Notes: generated by a model not told the origin, from the sequence alone. A stretch of DNA of 11,328 nucleotides from Polaromonas sp. UBA5171 (GCA_002413395.1 DHWX01000128.1:54144-65471); one strand, 5' to 3'. Positions 1 through 8,100 are shown, counted from the first letter of the stretch. Made by a program: numbers and translations.

Positions 1-1218
1 GCGTCCAAGCCACAAAAAGTGGGAATCCTGGGCGCGGGCATGATGGGCGCAGGTATCGCCTACGCGCAGGCGAGCAAAGGCATTGCGACCATCCTCAGGG
101 ACGTCAGCCAGGACAAGGCCGAGGCAGGCAAGGCCTACAGCGCCAAGGTAACCCAGCCGCGCGTGGACAAAGGCCGCATGAGCGCGGAGGATCAGGCCAC
201 CCTGCTCTCGCGCATCACGGCCACCAGCAAGGCGGCCGATTTGGCCGGTTGCGATCTCATCATCGAGGCCGTGTTTGAAAGCCGTGACCTCAAGGCCAAA
301 GTCACCCAGGAAGCCGAACCTCTGCTGGCTCCGGGTGGTTTTTTTGCGTCCAACACGTCCACCCTGCCCATCAGCAGTTTGGCCACTGCCAGCGCCCGGC
401 CCGACAAATTCATCGGCATCCATTTTTTCAGCCCGGTTGACAAAATGAAGCTGGTCGAGATCATTCGCGGCCAGCAGACCGACGACGAAACCGTGGCGCG
501 GGCCTTTGACTATGTGCAGGCGCTTGGCAAGATCCCTATTGTGGTGAACGATTCACGGGGCTTTTACACCAGCCGTACCTTTGGCACCTTTGTCATGGAA
601 GGCGCGGCCATGCTGGGCGAAGGCATTCCGGCCGCTGCGATTGAAAACGCCGGCATCCAGGCGGGCATGCCGGTCGGGCCACTGGCCGTGCTCGATGAAA
701 CCGCACTGTCGCTGAGCGTTCATGTGCTGGACCAGACACGTACCGACTATGTGGCCGAGGGCAAGACCTACATCGCCACGCCGGGCGAGCTACTGGTGGA
801 GCGCATGGTCAAAGAGTTCAAACGGAACGGCCGCGCTTCGGGCGGCGGGTTTTATGACTACTCCCTTGAGAAAGGCGCTAAAAAGTCGCTGTGGCCCGAG
901 CTCAAACCGCTGTTTGAAAAAGCAGAAACCGCCTGGGACATCAACGAGCTGAAGGACCGCTTGCTCTACCGCCAGGCCGTTGAAACCGCCCGCTGCCTGA
1001 GCGAAGGTGTGCTGACCACCGTGCACGATGCCAATATCGGCTCCATTTTCGGCATCGGGTTCCCGGCCTGGACGGGCGGCGCGATGCAGTTCATTTACGG
1101 CATGGGCATCAACGCATTCATCAAACGCTGTGATGAACTGGCAGCCCAGTTCGGACCGGGCTTCGCCTTGAGCAGCGCGGTCAAGGACTCGATCCGTCAA
1201 CACCAGCCGGTTTATTAA
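1..1218 (+). CDS. 3-hydroxyacyl-CoA dehydrogenase, FadB/FadJ-type (5' partial)
   Basis: The reading frame is open from the first base, with no convincing start, so the gene begins left of the window. The 405 visible codons form the NAD-dependent L-3-hydroxyacyl-CoA dehydrogenase part of a beta-oxidation multifunctional alpha subunit, which oxidises 3-hydroxyacyl-CoA to 3-ketoacyl-CoA in the cytosol. A Rossmann dinucleotide loop GAGMMG lies at about residues 11-16 of the visible frame. The SNTS segment, the catalytic His in HFFSPV (codon 141) and Glu in LVEII (codon 153) follow. The His-Glu spacing of 12 is that of the family, and a ...NDSRGFYTSR segment comes after them. Two C-terminal helical domains follow: the first ends around GGGFYDY, the second carries FGIGFPAWTGGAMQFI. 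The length after the Rossmann loop fits FadJ/FadB, so a crotonase (enoyl-CoA hydratase) domain probably lies upstream, but this is inferred. A stand-alone dehydrogenase is unlikely because of the second C-terminal domain. The next gene starts 43 bp downstream on the same strand, probably in the same operon. Confidence 0.9.
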   Translation, partial: ASKPQKVGILGAGMMGAGIAYAQASKGIATILRDVSQDKAEAGKAYSAKVTQPRVDKGRMSAEDQATLLSRITATSKAADLAGCDLIIEAVFESRDLKAKVTQEAEPLLAPGGFFASNTSTLPISSLATASARPDKFIGIHFFSPVDKMKLVEIIRGQQTDDETVARAFDYVQALGKIPIVVNDSRGFYTSRTFGTFVMEGAAMLGEGIPAAAIENAGIQAGMPVGPLAVLDETALSLSVHVLDQTRTDYVAEGKTYIATPGELLVERMVKEFKRNGRASGGGFYDYSLEKGAKKSLWPELKPLFEKAETAWDINELKDRLLYRQAVETARCLSEGVLTTVHDANIGSIFGIGFPAWTGGAMQFIYGMGINAFIKRCDELAAQFGPGFALSSAVKDSIRQHQPVY

Positions 1219-1261
1219 ACTTCAGGCATCCATCCACCCACCGCATTTTTTCTGGAACCCC

Positions 1262-2006
1262 ATGCAAAGACTCAGCAACAAAATAAGTATCATTACCGGC
1301 GCAGGCCCAGGGCATCGGCCTGGCCACCGCCCTCAAATTTGCAAAGGAGGGCGCCATCGTCATCGTGTGCGACCTGAAACAGTCCGCCATTGACGACGCG
1401 GTCAAACAATGCCAGGCACTGGGCGCCCAAGCCGTCGGCCATGTGATGGACGTGACGAACCGCCCCGTGGTCGATGCCGTGGTGGCCAAAGTCAAGGCGC
1501 AGTTTGGCCGGATCGACGTGCTGGTCAACAACGCCGGCATCACGCAGGATGCACGGTTGGTCAAAATGACGCTGGAGCAATTCGACCGCGTGATCGACGT
1601 CAACCTGCGCGGCGTGTTTCATTGCGCGCAGGCAGTGGCGGACACCATGACGGCGCAGGGCACCGGGGTCATTCTCAATGCCAGTTCAGTGGTGGGCATT
1701 TATGGCAACTTCGGCCAGACCAACTATGCCGCCAGCAAGTTCGGCGTCATCGGTTTTACCAAGACCTGGAGCCGCGAACTCGGCCCCAAGGGTGTGCGCG
1801 TCAACGCCGTGGCACCTGGCTTTATTTCCACACCCATTCTCAACACCATTCCGGAAAACGTCCTGAAGAAGATGGAAAACCGCGTGCCACTCAAGCGTTT
1901 GGGCCAACCCGAGGAAATTGCCAATGTCTATGCTTTTCTGGCGAGCGACGAGGCCAGCTACATCAACGGCGCAGTGATAGAGGTGTCGGGCGGCATGTCG
2001 GTTTGA
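1262..2006 (+). CDS. fabG: FabG/PhaB-like SDR 3-oxoacyl reductase, with an apparent +1 frameshift
   Basis: This is a short-chain dehydrogenase/reductase that reduces 3-oxoacyl-ACP or acetoacetyl-CoA with NAD(P)H. ATG 1262 opens the frame MQRLSNKISIITGA, which then breaks. One extra base among 1304-1308 (ggccc) shifts the frame, and the shifted frame stops at 1391. Removing one base gives 247 residues, the normal FabG length, and restores the cofactor loop TGA(A/G)QGIG at residues 12-19. In restored numbering the family residues are NNAG after VLV, Asn114, Ser142, Tyr155 and Lys159 (YAASK), followed by the VNAVAPGFI and C-terminal INGAVIEVSGG signatures. As written, only the frame from GTG 1365 to 2006 is intact, and that lacks the NAD(P)H-binding loop. 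Everything downstream is perfectly conserved, so a sequencing error or a very recent mutation is more likely than an old pseudogene. The neighbouring acyl-CoA dehydrogenase suggests fatty acid or polyhydroxybutyrate metabolism. FabG and PhaB cannot be separated here. Confidence 0.85.
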
Positions 2007-2024
2007 GTTGTTGCGCCCCAATCT

Positions 2025-2051
2025 CAATTGATTGACAAAGTCAATCAATTG
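2025..2051. promoter_or_regulatory. Perfect 12+12 bp palindrome, probable MarR-type operator
   Basis: The arms CAATTGATTGAC (2025-2036) and GTCAATCAATTG (2040-2051) are exact reverse complements around an AAA spacer. It sits in the 60-bp gap between fabG and the MarR-GNAT gene, ending 15 bp before that gene's ATG. MarR dimers typically bind palindromes of this size close to their own promoters, so autoregulation is inferred. The site also contains TTGACA (2032-2037), which could be the -35 element of the gene's own promoter. Confidence 0.7.
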
Positions 2052-2060
2052 GTTGACGAT
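2032..2060 (+). promoter_or_regulatory. Possible promoter of the MarR-GNAT gene, overlapping the operator
   Basis: A perfect TTGACA (2032-2037) is followed after 17 nt by GACGAT (2055-2060), which matches only three of six -10 consensus bases. Transcription would then start near 2067, the first base of the ATG, giving a leaderless or almost leaderless message. This agrees with the lack of a Shine-Dalgarno sequence before that ATG. The -10 is weak, so this is tentative. Confidence 0.35.
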
Positions 2061-2066
2061 CGTCGC

Positions 2067-3026
2067 ATGGTTTCCTCAATCTCCCCCGTCCCATCTCCAT
2101 CCAGTGCGGCGCACATCCAGGCCGTTCGCCGCTTCAACCGTTTTTATACCCAGCGTATCGGGGTGCTTGATCCCTATCTGGGCAGCGAGTTCTCGCTCAC
2201 CGAGGTGCGGGTCCTGTACGAGCTGGCGCACCGCGATCAGCCCACGGCCTCCGAGTTGGGACGCGATTTGGCGCTTGATGCCGGTTACCTGAGCCGTATC
2301 CTGCGCCGCTTCGAACGTCAAGGCTGGCTGGCGCGCGTGCCCTCGCCGGCCGACGCCCGGCACAGCCTCTTGGCGCTGACCGACGCCGGACACAAAATAT
2401 TCGCGCCGCTGAAGCAGCAATCAAGCGATAAAGCATCTGCGCTGCTGGCCGCGCTCATGCCCGGACAACAACGCGAACTGGTAAGCGCCATGGCAACCAT
2501 GCAGCGCCTGCTGGCTCCGGTCACCGAGTCCACGCCCACCCGCACCCGCACCATTGTGCTGCGCGATCCCAAGCCAGGCGACATGGGCTGGGTAGTGCAG
2601 CAGCACGGCGAAATTTACGCGCGCGAGTATGGCTGGAATAGCGAGTTCGAAGCCCTCGTGGCAAACATCGTGAGCAAATACCTTGAAAAGGTCCAGCCGG
2701 AATCAAGGAAATGCTGGATTGCGGAACTCGATGGTGAGCAGGTCGGCGCGGTGTTTGTGGTTCGCAAGACCGCCAGCGTGGCCCAGTTGCGCATGCTGAT
2801 TCTCACACCGCAAGCGCGCGGGCTCGGTCTGGGCGGGCGCCTTGTTGACGAATGCATCCAGTTTGCGCGCAGCAAGGGCTACAAGAAAATGCAGCTCTGG
2901 ACCAACAGCTGCCTGGATGCTGCGCGCGCCCTCTACGCCAAAAGGGGTTTCCGGCTCGTCAGGAGCGAGCCTTACAACGGTTTCGGACATGATCTCGTAG
3001 GTGAAACTTGGGAGCTTCGATTGTAA
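2067..3026 (+). CDS. MarR-GNAT fusion: HTH regulator with N-acetyltransferase domain
   Basis: This is a 319-residue two-domain protein. Residues about 15-150 are a MarR winged helix: FSLTEVRVLYEL, the helix-turn-helix around TASELGRDLALDAGYLSRIL, RRFERQGWLAR, then the wing with DARHSLLALTDAG. After a linker (TPTRTRTIVLRDPKPGD), residues about 160-319 form a GNAT fold. Its acetyl-CoA motif A is MLILTPQARGLGLGGRLVDE, and it ends with ALYAKRGFRLV. Such bifunctional MarR/GNAT proteins are a known architecture, but neither the acetyl acceptor nor the regulon can be read from sequence. ATG 2067 is preferred. A possible upstream TTG at 2028 lies inside the operator palindrome and would add 13 residues of non-MarR character. 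No Shine-Dalgarno precedes 2067. The palindrome just upstream suggests self-regulation. It may control the chromate transporters or the fatty-acid genes on either side, but nothing in the sequence shows that. Confidence 0.88.
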   Translation: MVSSISPVPSPSSAAHIQAVRRFNRFYTQRIGVLDPYLGSEFSLTEVRVLYELAHRDQPTASELGRDLALDAGYLSRILRRFERQGWLARVPSPADARHSLLALTDAGHKIFAPLKQQSSDKASALLAALMPGQQRELVSAMATMQRLLAPVTESTPTRTRTIVLRDPKPGDMGWVVQQHGEIYAREYGWNSEFEALVANIVSKYLEKVQPESRKCWIAELDGEQVGAVFVVRKTASVAQLRMLILTPQARGLGLGGRLVDECIQFARSKGYKKMQLWTNSCLDAARALYAKRGFRLVRSEPYNGFGHDLVGETWELRL

Positions 3027-3098
3027 GGAGCGAGACGTGTGTTTTACCGATTTTTATTAGTTTTTTACCATCTGGCCCATACCACACAGGTTTAAAAA

Positions 3099-3115
3099 GC
3101 TATATTTTTAATAGC
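3099..3115. repeat. Small AT-rich inverted repeat in the gap before the chromate transporter genes
   Basis: GCTAT (3099-3103) and ATAGC (3111-3115) flank a 7-nt ATTTTTA loop. The stem has only five base pairs and no proper T-tract follows, so it would be a weak terminator for the MarR-GNAT gene at best. It resembles AT-rich dispersed intergenic repeats that I recall from Comamonadaceae, but this cannot be confirmed here. The rest of 3027-3160 is AT-rich with no clear promoter; TATATT at 3101-3106 lacks a good -35 partner. Confidence 0.3.
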
Positions 3116-3160
3116 ATGTAAATGCCTGCAGTGTCTCGCGCGAGCAGCCATAATCACACC

Positions 3161-3736
3161 ATGAATTTTCCGCCTGAGCAAGATCATCCGCAACCTCAAT
3201 CCCTGACTGATCTGTTCGTTTCCTTTACCTTGCTGGCGCTGCAGGGCTTTGGCGGCGTGCTGGCGATTGTGCAGCGCGAGCTGGTGGAAAAAAAACGCTG
3301 GATGACGCGCGAAGAGTTCATTGAAGACTGGGCGGTGGCGCAAATCATGCCCGGCCCCAACGTGGTCAATCTTTCAATGATGATTGGCACGCGCTACTTT
3401 GGCCTCAAGGGTGCAATGGCTGCGCTGGCCGGTATGCTGACCGTGCCACTGGTCATCGTGTTGCTGCTGGCTCTGCTGTATGCCCGGTTTGGCGCACACG
3501 CTGGCGTGGCGGGCGCGCTGCGCGGCATGGGTGCGGTAGCTGCCGGACTGATCGCGGCGACCGGTCTGAAGCTGTTTGGAACCTTGAAAAGCAACGTGCT
3601 GGGGCTACGCCTTTGCATCGGGCTCGGCGTGCTTTGCTTTGTCACCATCGCGCTGCTGCACTGGCCGCTGGCCTATGTGCTGCTGGGTCTGGGCAGCGTG
3701 GCCTGCATGCTGGCGTTTCGCAAGCTCGGGCCATGA
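3161..3736 (+). CDS. chrA: Chromate transporter, short-chain subunit 1 (CHR family)
   Basis: This is a 191-residue integral membrane protein with about five or six hydrophobic segments, the size of one half of a full ChrA. The N-terminal motifs of the CHR family are plain: FVSFTLLALQGFGGVLAIVQ, the basic/acidic loop ELVEKKRWMTREEFIEDW, then AQIMPGPNVVNLSMMIG with the conserved PGPN. Long-chain ChrA exports chromate from the cytoplasm. Short-chain homologues work as pairs, and this gene is followed by its partner with a 4-nt ATGA overlap (3733-3736), so the two are probably made in equal amounts and form a heterodimer. The start is uncertain. ATG 3161 gives the MNFPPEQDHP N-terminus, while an in-frame ATG at 3122 would add 13 residues. 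Neither has a good ribosome binding site. The substrate is inferred from the family only. Confidence 0.85.
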   Translation: MNFPPEQDHPQPQSLTDLFVSFTLLALQGFGGVLAIVQRELVEKKRWMTREEFIEDWAVAQIMPGPNVVNLSMMIGTRYFGLKGAMAALAGMLTVPLVIVLLLALLYARFGAHAGVAGALRGMGAVAAGLIAATGLKLFGTLKSNVLGLRLCIGLGVLCFVTIALLHWPLAYVLLGLGSVACMLAFRKLGP

Positions 3737-4317
3737 CCGATTCACTGCATCTTGTTTTTGACACGCGCGACTGGTTTGACCTATTTTTGCATTACCTGTC
3801 GCTGTCGCTGCTCTCCATCGGCGGTGCCATCAGCACGGCGCCCGACATGCACCGTTTTCTGGTCGATAAGCAGCACTGGCTGCTCGACACTCAGTTCAAC
3901 GCGTCGATTGCCATTGCGCAGGCCGCACCCGGCCCCAACGTGTTGTTTGTCGCCCTGCTGGGGTGGAATGTCGGCGTAAACGCGGGCGGCATGCTGACCG
4001 GCCTGCTGGGGGTTTGCCTCGCCATGCTGGGCATGCTGATCCCCAGCACCCTGTTGAGCTACACCGCCGCCCGGTGGGGCCACCGGAACCGCGACTTGCG
4101 AGCGGTGCGGGCATTCAAGCAAGGCATGGCGCCCATCGTGGTGGCGCTGCTGCTGGCCACCAGCTGGATTCTGGCCGGGTCCAACGGCAGCTCACTGAGA
4201 GACTGGCCGGTCTGGCTGCTCACGGCGGCTACCACGCTCATTGTCTGGCGCAGCAGGATTCACCTGCTTTGGCTGCTTGGAGCCGGGGCACTGCTCGGCT
4301 GGTTCGGTCTGATTTGA
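3733..4317 (+). CDS. chrA: Chromate transporter, short-chain subunit 2 (CHR family)
   Basis: This is a 194-residue membrane protein, the second half of a split chromate transporter. It begins at the ATG that overlaps the stop codon of the preceding subunit (ATGA), a standard sign of translational coupling. The family motifs recur in order: FLHYLSLSLLSIGGAISTAP, the loop MHRFLVDKQHWLLDTQFNASIA, then AQAAPGPNVLFVALLGWNVG with the second PGPN. Several hydrophobic helices follow to the C-terminus (ATTLIVWRSRIHLLWLLGAGALLGWFG). A longer in-frame extension to 3613 lies inside the first subunit and is rejected. Paired short CHR proteins usually have opposite membrane topology, which would suit this pair, but that is inferred. 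The stop (4315-4317) is part of the ribosome binding site of a short downstream frame. No ChrB-type chromate regulator is present in the window. Confidence 0.86.
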   Translation: MTDSLHLVFDTRDWFDLFLHYLSLSLLSIGGAISTAPDMHRFLVDKQHWLLDTQFNASIAIAQAAPGPNVLFVALLGWNVGVNAGGMLTGLLGVCLAMLGMLIPSTLLSYTAARWGHRNRDLRAVRAFKQGMAPIVVALLLATSWILAGSNGSSLRDWPVWLLTAATTLIVWRSRIHLLWLLGAGALLGWFGLI

Positions 4318-4325
4318 GGAATCCT

Positions 4326-4397
4326 ATGAGTTCGTGCATGGGCACGAACCACAACGGACTGTCCGAAGGCGGCCCCATGCAATTCCACCAACTATAA
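4326..4397 (+). pseudogene. 23-codon frame, possible truncated 5' end of an MBL-fold (ETHE1-like) gene
   Basis: A strong GAGGA ribosome binding site (4316-4320), overlapping the stop of the second chromate transporter, precedes ATG 4326. The frame reads MSSCMGTNHNG, then LSEGGPMQFHQL, and stops at 4397. An internal ATG at 4377 also has a GAAGG site 7 nt upstream. From memory, MBL-fold persulfide dioxygenase/ETHE1-like proteins often start like M-x-F-x-Q-L-F-D, and MQFHQL followed by stop and GAC (Asp) fits that start. The rest of such a gene (over 200 codons) is missing; the tail of the convergent OsmC gene begins only 12 nt later. It may therefore be the stump left by a deletion or insertion. 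It could also be a chance frame or a real micropeptide. The match is only six residues. Confidence 0.35.
4330..4349. terminator. Perfect 8-bp hairpin between the convergent units
   Basis: GTTCGTGC (4330-4337) and GCACGAAC (4342-4349) are exact reverse complements around the 4-nt loop ATGG. The position between the plus-strand chromate transporter unit and the end of the minus-strand operon suits a bidirectional terminator. Neither side carries a T-tract, so intrinsic termination is doubtful. It also lies within the first codons of the 23-codon frame, so it could instead affect translation there. Confidence 0.4.
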
Positions 4398-4408
4398 GAC
4401 GGCCAACA

Positions 4409-4852
4409 TCACTTCAGGCTCACGCCGTTGCCATCGATAACACTTATCTTCACGGGAATTCCCGCCTGAACACTTTGCGTGACCGTGCAAAAATCTTCAA
4501 ACTGACCCAAGATACGGTCAAGATGGTTCAATTGCGCGCCTTTATTTCCGAGCTGGATCGCCACATCAATGTGCTGGATACGCAGCCGATTACGGTCGTT
4601 ACGGTCCACGACGCAGGTCGCTCTGGTTGTGATGCCACCGGCGTCCTGTTTGAACTTTTGCAGCGAAAACAGCAAACTTGCCGACAGGCAATTGGCTACT
4701 GCCGCCAGCAACATGTGATTCGGCGAAGGACCTTCGCCCTTGCCAAGCGGTGCTGGCTCGTCGGCGAGCAGGTCGGGTATTACCTCCCCGAAATCCACCA
4801 TGAATTGGTAGTTCTGCTTCTGCGTAATCGTGATGCTTACCGTTTCAGCCAT
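4409..4852 (-). CDS. OsmC/Ohr-family protein (thiol peroxidase-like)
   Basis: This is a 147-residue protein, the usual size of the OsmC family, whose members reduce hydroperoxides with a two-cysteine centre in the cytoplasm. Both family cysteines are present: one in the central helix (LAAVANCLSASLLF) and one in QFEDFCTVTQSV, with the GEGPSPNHMLLAA segment before the first. The start is set at MAETVSITITQ (4852), which has a GAGGGA ribosome binding site 8 nt upstream; a longer in-frame start at 4888 adds an unlikely basic leader. It is the last gene of the minus-strand operon, 61 nt after the DUF2892 gene. The operon context suggests that the dithiol centre might act on persulfides or peroxides formed during sulfide stress; this is inferred. 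It resembles YhfA-like OsmC more than Ohr, but the subfamily is not certain. Confidence 0.85.
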   Translation of the reverse strand: MAETVSITITQKQNYQFMVDFGEVIPDLLADEPAPLGKGEGPSPNHMLLAAVANCLSASLLFSLQKFKQDAGGITTRATCVVDRNDRNRLRIQHIDVAIQLGNKGAQLNHLDRILGQFEDFCTVTQSVQAGIPVKISVIDGNGVSLK

Positions 4853-4913
4853 GAAAATTTTCCCTCGAAAAAAACGTTTGCAAACCACGTTTAACGGCGT
4901 TCCACCATCGCAA

Positions 4914-5120
4914 TCAACCTTGACGTACGCCCGCTTTTTTCAACATGATTTCAAGCGGACAGAACTGCGTGAAGCTGCTCTGCAATAGATTCGCACCCAC
5001 AAAAACCGTGAACCACAGAAAGTATTTGCTCACGAAAAGAGGGCTCTCTGGCACACCCAGTGCCAAGGAAACGAGAATGAAAATTCCGGCAAACATGCGA
5101 ACCATGCGATTGGTATTCAT
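4914..5120 (-). CDS. DUF2892 small inner-membrane protein (YgaP TM-domain-like)
   Basis: This is a 68-residue protein with two hydrophobic helices, about residues 8-24 (RMFAGIFILVSLALGVP) and 32-50 (YFLWFTVFVGANLLQSSFT). They are followed by the DUF2892 signature FCPLEIMLKKAG with Cys54. In E. coli YgaP this transmembrane unit is fused to a rhodanese; here it stands alone. Its biochemical role is unknown, although such proteins frequently occur beside BigR-type repressors, rhodaneses and SQR. An AAGGA ribosome binding site lies about 6 nt before the ATG. It is 28 nt downstream of the RND permease gene in the same operon. A role in handling or moving sulfane sulfur at the membrane is a guess from context. 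Confidence 0.85.
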   Translation of the reverse strand: MNTNRMVRMFAGIFILVSLALGVPESPLFVSKYFLWFTVFVGANLLQSSFTQFCPLEIMLKKAGVRQG

Positions 5121-5148
5121 AGACAGTCCTTTTGAAAATGGATAAAAC

Positions 5149-8100
5149 TCAGGGAAACTTCTTTCGGTTTGCTGCGTAGTACAGCACCGGAATCACCACC
5201 AGCGTCAGCAAAGTGGAAACGAAAATACCAAAGATCAGAGAAATCGCCAAGCCATTGAAAATCGGGTCATCCAGAATGAAGCCCGCCCCTATCATGGCCG
5301 CCAGACCCGTCAGTACAATCGGTTTGGCGCGTGCCGATGCAGAGTTGATCACCGCATGGACAAACGGTATGCCCTGAGCGACCTGCAGATTGATAAAGTC
5401 AACCAACAGGATGGAGTTGCGCACAATGATGCCCGCCAGCGCGATCATGCCGATCATCGACGTCGCCGTGTATTGCGCGCCCAGCAGCGCATGGCCCGGC
5501 ATCACACCGATGATGGTGAGCGGGATCGGTGCCATGATGATCAGCGGTGTCAGGTATGAGCCGAACTGCGCGACTACCAGGATGTACACCAGCACCAGGC
5601 CGACCGCATAGGCCAGCCCCATGTCGCGGAAAGTCTCGTAGGTAATCTGCCATTCGCCGTCCCACTTCAGCGAAAATTGACGATAGGGATCGGAGGGTTG
5701 CTTGATGAAGTATTCACCCAGTGGTGCTCCCTGTGCAGCCGTCAGACTGGCCAGCTTGCCGCGGACCGCGAACATGCCATACAAGGGGCTATCCAGTTTT
5801 CCGGCCATGTCGCCAATCACGTAGGTCACCGGCAGCATGTCCTTGTGATAAATCGTCTTCTCGCGCGTGGTCGGTTGCACCTTCACCAGCTCTGAAAGTG
5901 GCACATTGTCACCAGCGGCGGACTTCACCGTCATCGTCAGCAGCGTATTCAGTCTGGCCTGCTTTTCCGGCGGCAGGTTCAATCGCACCGGAATGCTGTA
6001 TTTCGATTGGCCGTCATGCAGCGCAGTGATGTCTTCACCGTCGAGTCCGACCCGCATGGTCTGCACCACATCGGAGGCGGGAATACCCAGCAGCGCCGCC
6101 TTGCGCTGATCAACGCGCAACACTACCTTTTGGGCGTTATCCTCGATCGAGTCGTCAATGCCGATGATATCGGCGGTCTGGGAAAACGCCTGCCGCACCT
6201 GCTTGGCCAAGGCGTGCCGACCGGCTTCATCCGGGCCGTAGATTTCAGCCACCAGCGGCGACAGCACGGGTGGGCCCGGCGGCACTTCAACCACCTTGAC
6301 CTTGGCGCCATGCCGGGCCGCGATCGCTTCAAGCTTCGCGCGCACCGCACCGGCGATTTCATGACTCTTGCGCGAGCGCTGATGCTTGTCCACCAGATTC
6401 ACCTGCATGTCGCCCAGTTCCGGCGCCTGGCGCAAATAGTATTGCCGCACCAGGCCATTGAAATTGATTGGTGCCGCCGTGCCTGCATAGCCTTGATAGT
6501 TGGTGACTTCATCAACCGTTGCCAGATAGGCACCCATTTCGTGCAATACTGCGCTGGTGTTTTCGACCGGGGTGCCGACAGGCATGTCAACTACCACCTG
6601 AAACTCCGACTTGTTGTCGAAAGGCAGCATCTTCAAGACGACCAGTTGCACGGCAGCCAGGCTGACTGAAATCAGGATCGCCACCAGGATGCCGACCCAC
6701 AACAGCCGGCGATTCCGGACGGCCTTTTTGTCAGCAAGAAACGGCAGCAGCAGTCGGCTGAACCAGCGGTGCAGCCGACTGTCGGTATGCGCCGCATGCG
6801 CTGCATCGCCGACATGCGCCTTGGAAAGCCGATGCGCCAGCCAGGGCGTCACGGTAAAGGCAATCACCAAAGAGATCACCATGCCCATGCTGGCATTGAT
6901 CGGAATCGGACTCATGTACGGACCCATCAGGCCGGTCACGAAAGCCATCGGCAGCAAGGCCGCGATCACGGTAAAGGTGGCGAGGATGGTGGGGCCCCCC
7001 ACCTCATCGACTGCTGTAGGAATGATCTGGGCGAGCGATTTGTCGGGGTGCAGTTCACGATGCCGATGAATATTTTCGACGACGACAATCGCGTCGTCGA
7101 CCAGGATGCCAATGGAAAAAATCAGTGCAAACAGGCTGACCCGGTTCAACGTGAAGCCCCAGGCCCATGAGGCAAACAGGGTCGCGGCCAGTGTCAGGAT
7201 CACCGCGATGCCAACGATGGCTGCCTCGCGCATGCCCAATGCAAAAAATACCAGCACCACCACGGCGGAGGTTGCGAAAATCAGCTTTTGAATCAGCTTC
7301 ATCGCCTTGTCATTGGCGGTTTCTCCGTAGTTCCGGGTAACGCTGACTTCCACGCCAGCTGGCACGACGGTGTTGCGCAGTTCGGCAACCCGCTGCGTAA
7401 TTTGCTCCGCCACCTGCACCGCGTTTTCACCGGGCTTCTTGGTGATCGAGATCGTCACCGCCGGGAATTCACTGCCCATGGCCGTGGCTTGCGTTGCCGC
7501 TGCCTTGCCCACGCCGAACCAGACGTATTTCGAGGGTTGCCCCGGACCATCCACAATGCGCGCAACATCCGATAAGGTCACCGGATTGCCCTCGCTTACG
7601 CCCACAACCAGTTGACCAACCTCCTTGGCGTTCGCCAGAAAATTACCGGTCTGAACTTCAACCGTGGCGTTATCAGCGGCAAGTTGCCCTGCCGGCAATG
7701 CGGCGTTGACACCCAGCAGCGCCTGGCGAATGTCGTTGACCGCTAAGTGGTAAGCATTGAGCTTGTCGATATCCAGCAGCACACGCACGAGCCGACCGGG
7801 GCCGCCCAGGGTAGTGACTTCGCGCGTGCCAGGCACCCGTTTCAACTCGGCTTCCATGGCGTGCGCCACGCGCTCGAGCTCATACGCGCCGCGCTGACTG
7901 TCCTTGGTCCAGAGCGTCAGTGATACCACTGGCACGTCGTCGATACCCTTGGGTTTGATCAATGGTTCGCCCACATTCAATTCACGCGGCAGCCAGTCGC
8001 GATTCGAATTGACCGTGTCATACAGCCGCACCAGCGCTTCGGTGCGTGGAATGCCCACCTTGAATTGCGCGGTGATGATCGCCATGCCCGGTTTGGACAC

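Noticed and set aside
1409..2035. A 208-codon overlapping frame in the FabG-like gene.
   Set aside because: The FabG frame holds all catalytic residues; the overlapping frame is Arg/Gln-rich and resembles no family.
2028..2066. TTG start at 2028 for the MarR-GNAT gene.
   Set aside because: It lies inside the operator palindrome, and the added 13 residues do not belong to the MarR fold; ATG 2067 is better.
3099..3115. Rho-independent terminator after the MarR-GNAT gene.
   Set aside because: The stem is only 5 bp, AT-rich and without a T-tract in the right place; kept only as a weak inverted repeat.
4334..4894. A 186-codon plus-strand frame opposite the OsmC gene.
   Set aside because: It is antisense to a clear two-Cys OsmC protein, has low-complexity composition and no recognisable motifs.
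6007..6669. A 220-codon plus-strand frame opposite the RND permease, and several similar shorter ones.
   Set aside because: These are mirror frames of a GC-rich gene: rich in His, Arg and Gln, with no ribosome binding sites or family features.
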